Shown here in pieces: positions 35,172 through 44,997 of a DNA stretch of 64,000 bases. A model generated the notes under the pieces. That model had not been told where the DNA came from. It searched no databases and worked only from the letters and a program-made list of their open reading frames with translations. The translations under genes were made by a program, and so were the position numbers. Source of the DNA: Coniella vitis. Taxonomy: Eukaryota; Ascomycota; Sordariomycetes; Diaporthales; Schizoparmaceae. Position 1 is the first letter of the stretch, and the number at the start of each line of letters is the position of its first letter. The stretch lies in the NCBI GenBank assembly GCA_011317545.1, contig WUJK01000007.1, forward strand, positions 186,001 to 250,000. The letters run 5' to 3'.

Positions 35172-36272
35172 GTCGCTGGTGAATGTCTCGTGGGTCTTCG
35201 GGCATCAAACGAGCCACTGGATTGGTGCAAACGTCCGACTTGGATTTCAGAGGAAGAGTTGGGTAAAGGGAGTCGCGAGTCGAACATGCATCCATTAAAG
35301 ATATAGTTGTGTCCACGGTTGAATAGCGGATGGGATATCGGAGATGACACATCCCGCAGAAAACAGCATTCTTGAAAAGCACTTGTACTTCATACCGTAG
35401 TAGACCCAGGCTGGGAGTTGGAAAGCGGATTTTGTGGGGAAAGTTTGGGGTTTGTTTTCGTTTGCAAAGTTCGCAGGCAATAGATGAATTCCAACTCGTT
35501 TCCATCTCTGCTTGTGTGTAGTTTCGTCCTAATACTTGATTGTGAATATGGTAATGTATTTGTAACGTGGCGCGATACAAGTCATTTACCATATATACTC
35601 AAGTCGACATATCTGTACATTTAGATCTCCAGTCGCAATAATGCCGCCATGGCATCAGCTACTCTATATATGTCTTGAGTTTGATATCTACTCGTACGAA
35701 CATTAATCAGCGACGTTTTTTGTTCGCTTTTGCTTCCTTTTGCTTCCTGTTTCTTTTTTTTTGGTCAATATGTATCCTTTTTTTCCCATACATCATGGTC
35801 AGCTTGCTCGAGGAATACCTATTATGGACTGGTGAGTAAATGCAAACTATGCGCCGCCGTCTTTTGACCCTGTCGGAAAATGCACAGATCAAAGGAAGCA
35901 GGTTGTTTTTGTTATGTTCTGGTTTCTAACTTTCTGTTTCGATGACATATACTATCTAGATCCAAGTCCTTGCTTATATAGGCTCCCTATTTTCTTTCCT
36001 TTGGCAAATTTAGAAAATGCGTGGACGGGAGAAAAGCGGGAATGAAATGGTGGTATTTTTGATTTAATGATAAGCAAGACACTCCGTTTGCGCCTTCTTT
36101 TTGTGAAAGACAGAATCATGTGTCTTACACGTGTTTATGAAAAGCTTTTTTGACCCTTGTGAGACCATCACTCACAGTTACCGCTCGCCCGCTTCCATGA
36201 TGACATGCCATGACAAGACCACCACCACCACCATCACCACCAAATCAACAAACACAGTCACTCACTCACTCA
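35172..36272. other. Convergent intergenic region
   Basis: 1.1 kb between the stops of the exchanger and the reductase. AT-rich from 35580 to 36130, with T runs near 35751-35761 and 35779-35785. Consistent with 3' UTRs; no gene seen. Confidence 0.55.
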
Positions 36273-37676
36273 TTATTCATCCGCTCCCAAGGTAGTACCC
36301 AATTCAGCAGCCCGATCCGTAGCAGCCTTCACAGCCTTGAGAGTAACCTCTGCAAATCCGGACGCGGCAAAGCTCTTGAGGGCCGCGTCGGTGGTTCCAT
36401 TGGGGCTGGTGACGTTTTTGCGCAGCTGGGCGGGCGTTTGCGAGGGGTCTGTGGAGTCGACGAGCATTTTGCCGGCGCCGAGGCAGGTTTGTTTGGCGAG
36501 GCGCGTGGCTTGTTCCTCGGAGAGACCGAGGGAGGTGGCGGAGGTGATGAGGTGTTCGACAAAGGCGAAAAAGTAGGCTGGACCGGAGCCTGCGGGGAGG
36601 TATTCGTTAGCGACGTCCGCTAACGTTTGAAAAGAAGAAGGAAGCGGCAAGCAAAGGGAGAAAAATAAAAGAAAGACGAAAATAGAAAAGGAAAAGGATT
36701 AACAAAATGGGGGCAGGCCTTGAATGAATAGCGCCACAAAGAAAAAAAAACAAGGCAACAGAAAAATAGACAGAAAAAGACACGTACCGCTCAATCCAGT
36801 TACAACATCCAACAGCTCCTCTCGGTCCACCCATTCGGTCACTTTACTCACACTACCCAGCAAAGTAGCAACCTGTTCCCTTTGCGCCTCACTGACCTCT
36901 GGCTCGGCATACAATCCCGATGCACCCTCGCCGAGCAAAGCAGGCGTGTTTGGCATGACACGGACAATAGGTGGTGCGCGGCCGTCTGAGGTGGTGGTCC
37001 ACTTGCGCAGGCTGGACGCCGTGATGCCTGCTGCGATGCTGACGACGAGGGGGAGCTTGGTCTCCTCATCAGAAGATGTGGAGGAGACCTTGGCGCGTTT
37101 CGCTTGCGGTTCTTCGATGTCCTCGTCCTCGCCACCTTCCACAGCCTTCTTGTCATTGGTGGACGAAGAAGCAGTTGCCGAGCTCCAGGAAGCAGCCAGC
37201 TCGCGACACACAGTCTTTGCAATCTGGGGCTTGACAGCAATGATCAAGACATCGGCGCCCTGGGCAGCCTCGATGTTGGAGGTCGTGGTGCTCACCCCCA
37301 GCGCGGCCATCTTGTTGCGGTTGACGTCCCAGGGCTCGGCGACGCAGAGCTGCGTCGATTTGGCGGCAGGTGTGGTGAAGACTGTGGACACGAGGCCGGA
37401 TATGATTGCTGCGGCCATGTTGCCGCCTCCTTTACGGGGAGAAGAATGGTGAGCATGTTAGTCGATGTGTCCTCTTTTTGGGTCTGTGTGAATATATTCA
37501 GGAGGATAAGAATGGGTTAGACAGTAACATCTGTGAGAGAGTTGAGAGAAGGTGTTGTCCTCTAGCACGAGCTTAGAGGTGAGGTTGTACACCTGCACTC
37601 TTGGGCTACCGCCAAGAAATATTCCATCACACGTACCTATGAAGGAGATCTTGAGGGAGGAGAGATCAGAAGCCAT
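36273..37676 (-). CDS. PRO3: Pyrroline-5-carboxylate reductase
   Basis: Three exons: 37676-37637, 37429-36788 and 36589-36273, giving 332 residues. Catalyses the last step of proline synthesis, reducing 1-pyrroline-5-carboxylate with NAD(P)H. The Rossmann start FIGGGNMAAAI spans residues 12-22. The family blocks VKPQ, VRVMPNTPALLGEGASGL, TGLSGSGPAYFF and GTTDAALKSF are present; the SGSGPAY motif is formed exactly by the second splice junction. Between about residues 96 and 137 an insertion of about 40 residues, rich in Ser, Asp and Glu and containing PQAKRAKV, interrupts the N-terminal domain. It resembles a nuclear localisation signal in composition, but a surface loop is equally possible. 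Introns are 207 and 198 nt, longer than most in this window. Confidence 0.95.
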
Positions 37677-38145
37677 CTTGATGTTTCGATTTGGGGCGAA
37701 TTGACTATTTCCTGGTGTGTGACAAGATAGAGAAGTATGTAGGTGAGTAAGTCTTTTGCTTTTGGTGCCCGGCAACGAGTCGCTCAGTCAACATTAGGTC
37801 CGCCGACGGCGGAGGTCAAGGCGGGTGCAGGGTTAGGGGTCTCCCGGCAACACGACAGGGAAGCACCGACTCTTCACAAGCCTGCTTTACTGTGGTCGCC
37901 GTACGAAAAAGGAGGCCTATGGACCCAAAGAGGGAGCATGGCTATGCAAGGGTAGAAGAGACGGGTACCGTTTTGTCAATTGGTACGTGACTGATAGTGT
38001 CTTCACCCATCGGCATCGTTGATAAGTCATGTTCATGTTCGCATTATGCCAAAAACACCTCTGCCATACTCAGGCAATCCTGCACAAGTCCCAAACGCCA
38101 GCGCCAATTGTCCATGCAAAACACCAGTCGAGGGCGTGCTTCTTC
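37677..38145. other. Promoter region of the reductase gene, with telomere-like motif
   Basis: 469 bases between two minus-strand genes. AGGGTTAGGG at 37829-37838 lies 153 bases upstream of the reductase start codon. Such telobox-like sites bind Tbf1/Rap1-type factors in other fungi; binding here is inference. Confidence 0.45.
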
Positions 38146-39171
38146 TCAGCGCCGTGCTTTCTTACCCGCCCGCGGTGCTGGATCCTCACTCGCCTTCTTT
38201 TTCTTGCTGCCCAGTTTTGCTGCGGCAGCCTGGAAAGCCGCTTCATCTGGCTCGTCTTCATCAATCTTTGCGCCGTACTTTTCAGCTAATCTGTTGAGCG
38301 AGTCCATGCGCCCCTTTTGCCTGCTCTGAATCAACGCTGCGAGCGCGTCTTCAGAGTTCTCTTTTGTCTTCTTGCCCTTGCCCTTGCCCTTGCCCTTGCC
38401 CTTGTCCGAGTCCTTCTTTTTCCCGTCCTGCTTGGCACCAAACAGCTTGTCATGTACACCGATTTCCTTGGCGTACTCCTCGGCCTCGACTGCCTCGCTT
38501 CTCGCGGCAGCCTTGCGTTTTGATTTTGAAGATGCGCTCTCGCGGGTGTACGTCTTGAATGCCTCCACATCACCCTCCTTGATTGCTTCATCAATGATCT
38601 GGCGAAACCTTTCATCATCCTCGAGCACATTGCTGAGCATGACGCTCTCATATACGAGGGTCATATCACCCTTGTGCTGTTCGTATGCAGCCAGCAAATC
38701 ATCCTTCTCCTCGTCGCTGCCCTTGTACACCTTGGCGAACTTTTCAATCGCATCGCTGCTAACGGCGTCTGCATACGCCGCGCGATAGTATTCGGACCAG
38801 TCGAAGCCGTCAGCATCGATAATGGATTCCGAGGTAGAGCCGGTTGTGTCGTAGCGCTTGCGGCGCGCGGGGTCAGAGAGGACAGCGTTGGCGAGGGCGA
38901 TGCGCTGGAAGGCGATGTGTGCTTCTTCCTTATGTGACTCGGGGACCTTGTCTTGATTCTCCCCCCAATGGAGGATTAGAGTCAGATATTATGTTCGACC
39001 CGGCGCAAGTGTGATGCGAAAGTGCTGAGACTTACCTGGGTGGTGCTTCAGCGCGGCCTTGCGGTATGCCGACTTGATCTGGTCGGGGGTTGCATCGCGC
39101 TCCAGCCCCAGGACCTCGTAAGGATCGATGGATGGGGGCTCTGGGTTCATGTGGTCCTCCGTATCCGACAT
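38146..39171 (-). CDS. DnaJ-domain protein, DNAJC9-like
   Basis: Two exons, 39171-39036 and 38951-38146, give 313 residues. The J domain covers about residues 15-80 (DPYEVLGLERDATPDQIKSAYRK...). The catalytic H44-P45-D46 tripeptide that stimulates Hsp70 is split by the 84-nt intron and restored by splicing. Next come a DADGFDWSEYYRAAY block and a helical region (YKGSDEEKDDLLAAYEQHKGDM) typical of the DNAJC9 group, nuclear histone-associated J proteins. The C-terminus holds a KGKGKGKGKGKK run encoded by GCCCTT repeats on the plus strand (38377-38401) and ends in a basic GKKARR tail. A nuclear co-chaperone role is inferred from the family. It shares a divergent promoter with the deaminase-like gene. 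Confidence 0.9.
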
Positions 39172-39549
39172 GTTGAGTGGTGTATGTGTTGGGAGGTTTG
39201 AAGGGGAGTTGAGTTGGTTGATGGCAGCAGAGGTTGGCAGACGCGACTTGGGTTCTGTAACTACCTAGGTAACGCGTCCAGGCGCGGAATCCCCCTGTAA
39301 GATAGCGGCCCGCATCAGCACCTACCAAGTATCTACTATGTACATAGTAGCTGGGAATGTACATTCGCAATCGCACGTGGCTGCAACCACTAAAACGTTC
39401 CAACAGGGGATGGGACGGCAGGGCCCCAGTGTCCTAGGCACATAGTACTACGTACTAGGTACTTCACCTGTGCCCTACACAGAATACAACACTGAGCCGA
39501 GCTCTGGTCTCGTGCATCCTCGAACATACGCCGAAAACATTCGCGCACC
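39172..39549. promoter_or_regulatory. Divergent promoter with 18-bp palindrome
   Basis: 378 bases separate the start codons of the J protein (-) and the deaminase-like gene (+), so both promoters must fit here. CTACTATGTACATAGTAG at 39333-39350 is a perfect palindrome and the longest form of a motif found throughout the intergenic DNA of this window. A further copy of the core lies at 39440-39447, about 100 bases before the deaminase start. Confidence 0.55.
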
Positions 39550-40050
39550 ATGGCAGACATACAACCAAACGACCACCTCGCGTACATGCAATACGCCCTC
39601 AGCCTGGCCCGCAAATCTCCTCCCAAACCCACAAACTTCTGCGTAGGCGCCGTGCTGGTGGACCAGTCGTCCAACACAATCCTCGCTGACGGCTACACCC
39701 TCGAACTCGACGGCAACACGCACGCCGAGCAATGCTGCCTCATCAAGCTGGCCCAGCGGCACGGTGTGCTAGAGGAGCAGCTAGAGACTGTCTTACCACG
39801 CCATTTGGCCCTGTACACGACAGTTGAGCCCTGCTCCAAACGCTTGAGCGGCAACCTGCCGTGTGCCGAGAGGATCCGGAGGCTCGCTGGAATTATTGAC
39901 GCTGTGTATGTGGGTGTCATGGAGCCCAAGGAGTTTGTGCAGGAAAATACGGGTCGCGAGGCTCTCGAAAAGGCTGGCGTGCGGTTCCAGCATGTTCCGG
40001 GCTTGGAGGAGGCCATTCTCAAGGTCGCAAAGGCGGGCCATATATCTTAG
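39550..40050 (+). CDS. Cytidine-deaminase-fold protein, DRAP-deaminase-like
   Basis: Single exon, 166 residues. The zinc site is clear: H58-A-E60 with E60 as the proton shuttle, and C95/C105 in the pattern EPC-x9-C. The EPCSKRLSGN block and the C-x9-C spacing match the deaminase part of fungal RIB2-type enzymes, which deaminate the diaminopyrimidine intermediate of riboflavin synthesis. Yeast Rib2 carries an additional pseudouridine synthase domain that is absent here. A role as a stand-alone DRAP deaminase is the best guess; a generic nucleotide or tRNA deaminase is the alternative. The start codon lies just after a short divergent promoter. Confidence 0.88.
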   Translation: MADIQPNDHLAYMQYALSLARKSPPKPTNFCVGAVLVDQSSNTILADGYTLELDGNTHAEQCCLIKLAQRHGVLEEQLETVLPRHLALYTTVEPCSKRLSGNLPCAERIRRLAGIIDAVYVGVMEPKEFVQENTGREALEKAGVRFQHVPGLEEAILKVAKAGHIS

Positions 40051-40245
40051 ACGGGGGTTTCAGCAAGCAACCAAACAACCACCTTTCTCTTTCATTTGAA
40101 CAACATCGTTCTTGGGTGGCCGAGAACATAACGGCTGGATGATTGGAACGAAATGCATCACCATATACCTAGTCTATGCTTTCAGCAAAGCACATGGTTT
40201 CCTGGGCGGCCTACGATCCTTCCGAGACCCCAGACGAGCGTATCA

Positions 40246-40587
40246 TCAACTCGCAAATAGACAGTCCAAGCTCCCCACCACGGCGCAACACACCAGCGCC
40301 AGGTCCACAGCAGCATCCTTGTCCTGCATGACCCGCTTCACGATGCCAAAGAATTGCATAATAGCAGACAACGAAGCCCCCAGCATCCGCGTGCCGGAGT
40401 TCACCATCAACAGGCACAGAAAAAGGTCGATATACGGAATTATCCACGTGGACCCATTATTGGGGGCGCGGTCGAGCTGGTAGGCGTAAATGGTTGGTGT
40501 ATACCGGCCGTGTGTGAGCCGGGAGAAGCCTCCTATCAGGTGGGCGCCAAAGACGATACTCAGCGCGACTGCACCTGTTGGGGACAT
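40246..40587 (-). CDS. Small predicted membrane protein (113 aa)
   Basis: Single-exon frame of 113 residues with balanced composition and three hydrophobic segments, near residues 4-21, 46-62 and 93-110. A polar stretch, HGRYTPTIYAYQLDRAPNNGST, lies between the first two. I do not recognise the family. It is convergent with the deaminase-like gene, with 195 bases between the stops. The frame, codon use and clear helices make it more believable than neighbouring shadow frames, but an unseen upstream exon is possible. Confidence 0.6.
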   Translation of the reverse strand: MSPTGAVALSIVFGAHLIGGFSRLTHGRYTPTIYAYQLDRAPNNGSTWIIPYIDLFLCLLMVNSGTRMLGASLSAIMQFFGIVKRVMQDKDAAVDLALVCCAVVGSLDCLFAS

Positions 40588-41698
40588 CTTATGTGTCTCT
40601 CTTCCCTTTGAGAGGTGAAAGATTGGGTTTCAAGATCCGAGAAGGGAAAGCGAGTGGGTGGTTCTCGTTTTGGGACCTTGTGAGAGGTCAACCAGGGATT
40701 CAATGAGAATAAATAATCAAGGGGGCGAAGCGCTTCGCGAGCCAATCTGACAGATGAAACAAAAGTTCAGAGGCCGAGGAATGCGTGGTTGTGAGCTGAG
40801 GTGAGTGAGCGAGCTGAGGTGAGATGATGTTGCACATATTCTTGTTATCTTTTTGAGGGTTAGGGTCTTTGCTTCTTCGCAAGATTGCTACCCAACACCA
40901 GTTAATCTTTTTTTGCTGACAATGAAATTAATTGACCATCAGGGAGTAAGATGATGGTCTAGGTCATTGCGTGGCGACCCCATAAGGCTGGTGCTGGTCG
41001 CTCTAGAGGTCACCGTTGACGTACAGCACGTGTTGCGCAGCCTCGCTTTTCGCTTATTGCTGGATGCGTCTGGAATAGCCTACACCTGTCCCTCAATAAA
41101 GGCTGGCAAGAGTAGAAGTGAATAAATTCCCGCCGCGGAGGGTTGATCTTTTAATACTGCCAATATTCACGTCGATACTTTACAAACCATCCGCTCGGGA
41201 TTGCATCTCGGCAATTCAAGATATTAGCACGGCCCCGTGTCCGATGACCTGCAAGTAGAGGGTACAACAGCTTCGCCTGGCTTACACTTTTCCCGCAAGC
41301 CTTGTCTACTTCAACAAGAAACGATTTACCAACACCGGTCACAATGTCCTGACCACCACTCCTCGCAGGCAGCGGGGCCTTGTTGGCCAGGTATCTTGGG
41401 TGCTGGGCCGTCAGCGAGGGGGCAGAGTGAGATGCTGCTGACATGACACGCCTGCCAATGCGTTGCCCGTCATGTCTGTCTACAGCCCACTTGAACCTAC
41501 CCTCGCCCACCAGGGGCATCTTTTGCGCTGATCTTTGCCTTTCAATTCATTCCAAAACTCAACTCTTGCGAGCCGACTCCGCGGTCTGCTTCTGGTACAG
41601 CAAAGTGCAAGGACCTTGAGTCTTGTCCAGGCATTGGCGCCCTGGAGCGGCGTACACACGACAAACATACACACCAGTAACAAGACTATGATAGGGAA
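40588..41698. other. Divergent intergenic region with telomere-like motif
   Basis: 1.1 kb between the membrane-protein start and the HeLo gene start. GAGTGAGC/GAGGTGAG short repeats lie at 40790-40825 and AGGGTTAGGG at 40856-40865, 269 bases upstream of the membrane-protein gene. A minus-strand open frame at 41151-41519 has no recognisable family. No gene is called. Confidence 0.5.
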
Positions 41699-43770
41699 AT
41701 GGACGCAATTTCGCTGAGCTTTGAGCTCTTTGCAATATGCGTCAAAGGTGGGTTGATCGACAGAGTAGAAACAAGCAGGACCACGAGGTGTAAATCACGT
41801 ACTAATGCAATACCCTAGTGTATCAACTCCTCTTGGAGGCATCCGACATGCCTCCCAACAGCCGCTTCCTGCAAATCCGTCTACGCATTGAAAGGGACAA
41901 GCTCATCGACTGGGCCGTGCTGGCTAACCTGTCGGAAGATGAGCGAACCATGAGCTCGGGCCTGCGGCTCAACATGCAAAAAGTCAACGGGTCCCTCCAG
42001 GACATTCGGCTCGTGCTGCTCGAGCTCGTCAGGCTCAGCGGCTCCTATGAGGCAGACCGCGATCCGGCGAGCATCGACAGCGACTATGGCAGTTCTGACG
42101 AAACGCCAACTGCGACGCCTCCACCGCCCGATGCGACGTCTGTGCGGTCCAGCCTCGCTCTGCAGCGCAAGGCGCTCTCCTTTGTCAAGACGACGCGCGC
42201 GTTTCCCCGGCGGCTGCGGTGGGCGTCCTTTGACGAGACCGAATTTGTGCTGCTGCTGGCCAAGCTGGCGGCGCTCAACGAAAAGATGGTGTACTTTTTT
42301 GACAGTCGGCAGCAGGACGTGCAGGTGCAGATGCAGCAGGACTCGTTTGTGTCCATCTTGCACGCGACGGACCGGTTCGAGCGGCTGCTCGACCTGATGG
42401 CTTCGCTGCAGGCGACCACAAGGTATAGGGGCATGACGACGCAAGAGGTGCAGCTGGTGAGGCTTACACGGTTCAAAGCGTTCAATCTTGCGGTGCAAGC
42501 GTCGGAGGATGGGCGGGACGAGGCGCTCATCAAGTCGCACTTGGGAGATTCACCGCCGGTCGTTGGTGCTGGTGGTGCTGCCGTGCGGCCGATTGGTCTG
42601 GAGATGGCCAAGTTGCTGGTGATGGGGGAGGATATGCGCGAAGGTCGACCGTGTGGCGCGTGGGGGCTCTATGAGGAGGCTCCTGTGTGGATTGAATGGA
42701 GATACTGTACGTTGTTGGCCACCACTTACCACTTTGTCAAGGCGGCCAGAAGGAAGCCAAAACCCCACAAAACCCTAACATGTTGAAACAAAACAGACCA
42801 ACCAATCGACTACCGGGGTAAACCCCCGATCTACCTCGAAAGCCGCTTGGCCAAACTCGCAACGCTTCTTCGCGACAACCAAAAACCCGACGCCTTCCGC
42901 GTGCCAGACTGCCTAGGCTACCTCGCGGACCGTGACAACTTCCGCTTTGGGCTCGTGTTCCAAGGCCAGGGCGCCTACTACCCACCGCGGCTCGCGGATC
43001 TCCTCGTCTCGCGGCAGCCGAAGCCTTCCCTAACGACACGGCTGCAAATGGCGCGCGCGGTGGCCCGCAGCGTCATGTACCTGCACGCGACAAGCTGGAC
43101 GCACAAGAGGCTGCGCAGCGAGCACATAGTGTTTCCGTACAGCCTCGCGACGGGGCCTTACCTGGCGGGCTTTGACTACGCGCGGCCCGTGGAGGCGGAC
43201 ACAGCGGCGGGCCTGCTCCCGCCGGAGGAGATGACGAGCGCGCAGCTGTATGCGGACTTGTACCGGCACCCTGCTGCGCAGTTCCACGAGGCGTTTGAGG
43301 GGAGGGGCCCGCTCGGGTTTCGGGCGTTGTATGATATTTATAGCTTGGGGGTTGTGTTGTATGAGATTGGGATGTGGAAGCCTATCCATGTGATTTTGGG
43401 GGTGTACAACAACAACAACAACAACAAGAACAGCAGCAATACGTGTGATGGTCATGATCGTGATGTGGGTAACGATAACACCCAGGGAGGCAGGCAGCAA
43501 GGGGAGCCAGGAAAAGACGAGAATGGGCCAAGATTGTCCGTGGACGAGGTGCGAGATGTACAGACGAGGCTGCTGAGCCAGCACGGGCTCATGAGCCTTG
43601 CGGCCGAGGTGGGCGATGTGTACATGGCGGCTGTGGCGAGCTGTCTGTCTGGGGATTTTGGGTTTGATGGGTTTGACGGGGTGGAGGATCGGCAGGGGAA
43701 TTATGAGGCGAGGCTGCAGCTGGAGTTTGGGCAGAGGGTGATTCGCAAGTTGGATAAGATTATGATTTGA
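41699..43770 (+). CDS. HeLo-domain protein with C-terminal pseudokinase domain
   Basis: Three exons: 41699-41747, 41819-42706 and 42797-43770, giving 636 residues. The N-terminus (MDAISLSFELFAICVKVYQLLLEASDMP..., with FLQIRLRIERDKLIDWAVLANL) is a HeLo / prion-inhibition-and-propagation domain to about residue 210. HeLo is the helical bundle of HET-S-like fungal cell-death proteins. From about residue 310 a kinase-like fold follows, with YLHATSWTHKRLRSEHIVF, YLAGFDYARP and YDIYSLGVVLYEIGMW matching the catalytic loop, DFG segment and helix F. The catalytic Asp is R417, the Asn is H422, and DFG is replaced by G437-F-D439; no glycine loop is evident. It should therefore be catalytically dead. 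Asn-rich repeats (near 520) interrupt the C-lobe. A signalling or cell-death effector role is inferred from architecture. Confidence 0.88.
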
Positions 43771-44997
43771 TTCTGTGTGTTGTTGTTGTTGTTGTTGTTG
43801 TTGTTGCTGTCGTCATCGCCGTCGTCGTCGTTGTGGTTGTTTTTATACGGGCCTCTCTTTTGTACAAGTTACTACTGGGCGTATGTGGCGTTTGTCGTCT
43901 TGGTGGTCAGGAAAAGAAGATTTGGAGAGACAGAATGGGTTGGGCTGGAGGAGGAGAGGTTCAATACCCGCGCACTTTATGATTGCGTACCATCGTTTGG
44001 CGTCGAGGCATACCATCTCTTTGTGTCTGTGGTGTTCTTGTCAGTTTAGCATTATCATCACGAAGTAAAAGTACCATGTATATTCGTAGTCAGTCGACAG
44101 GACACGGCAAAGCCCAGGAGCCCAGAGTACATGCTAGGTGTACCTTCAAATGGCACCGGCATCAGCAGGTCGCCAGGGCAATGCACCGTCTTATTTCTCC
44201 GGCGAGCAGTTTTTCCACCAATCGCTGGGCCAGGCTTTGGCATCGCGGGGGTAGAACCGGCCCCCACCGGAACCCACTATAACCCCTCGTGGGGCACGCC
44301 TGAGTGCCTGGGCAGCTAATCACATGCGGGCTGCATAGTGCATAGCGTACCTCTTCCAGGCCCTACGGGCCCTACATAGTACATAGCACAGAGGACAGTT
44401 GGGGCAGGGCGGCCCGCCCCACCAACCAGCGTGTCCTGGCAGCTACATACATAGTAGTGCTGTGATGCAGAGTACACAGTACCTGCTTGGTCAACCCCCG
44501 CCCTTTCGACTGACTTGGCCAAGCTGGGGAAGAAACGGGCGAGGGAGTAATGGGGATCACGGCCTCACGGGGGCTGCGAAATGCAGATGGCATGTACTAT
44601 AGTATTCCGCTCTCATCGGGTGACTGAAGGCCGTGTGGACTATGGGGGGACTGGGTAGCGTGACGTTGAGGGGGGTGGGCGTGTGAGTTTCTTTGGGTTT
44701 CCCTTTGGATGATGTGTTTTGTTTGTATATATAAGATGGCTTGTTGATCCTCGGTCGGGGCGGGTTTGCGCGAATATATTGTCACTATTCTTTACCTTGT
44801 CTCTCCGTGTTCTTCTTCTTCCTCTCCTCGTCCTCTTTGTTCTCGTCGTCGTTGTTGTTGTTGTTGTCGTTGTCGTTGTCGTCGTCATCATCATCGTCAT
44901 CATCGTCGTTGTCGTCTTCGCTTCCTTGATCTCTTGCTCCTCCTTTTCCCCTCAAATCTCACCCTCTCCATCACAGACAGCAACAGCCACCACCACC
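43771..44997. other. Intergenic region, dehydratase promoter
   Basis: 1.2 kb. GTT/GTC triplet runs begin directly after the HeLo gene stop (about 43781-43835) and recur at about 44845-44920 in the 5' leader of the dehydratase. Two ACATAGTA motifs lie at 44374 and 44449. A TATATATA stretch at about 44726-44733 lies 265 bases before the start codon. Confidence 0.5.
43781..43835. repeat. GTT/GTC triplet repeat
   Basis: About eight GTT triplets followed by GTC/GTT mixtures in the 3' UTR of the HeLo gene. A similar GTT/GTC tract lies at about 44845-44920. Confidence 0.75.

Noticed and set aside
41151..41519. 122-codon minus-strand frame upstream of the HeLo gene
   Set aside because: Reasonable composition but no recognisable domain and no supporting context.
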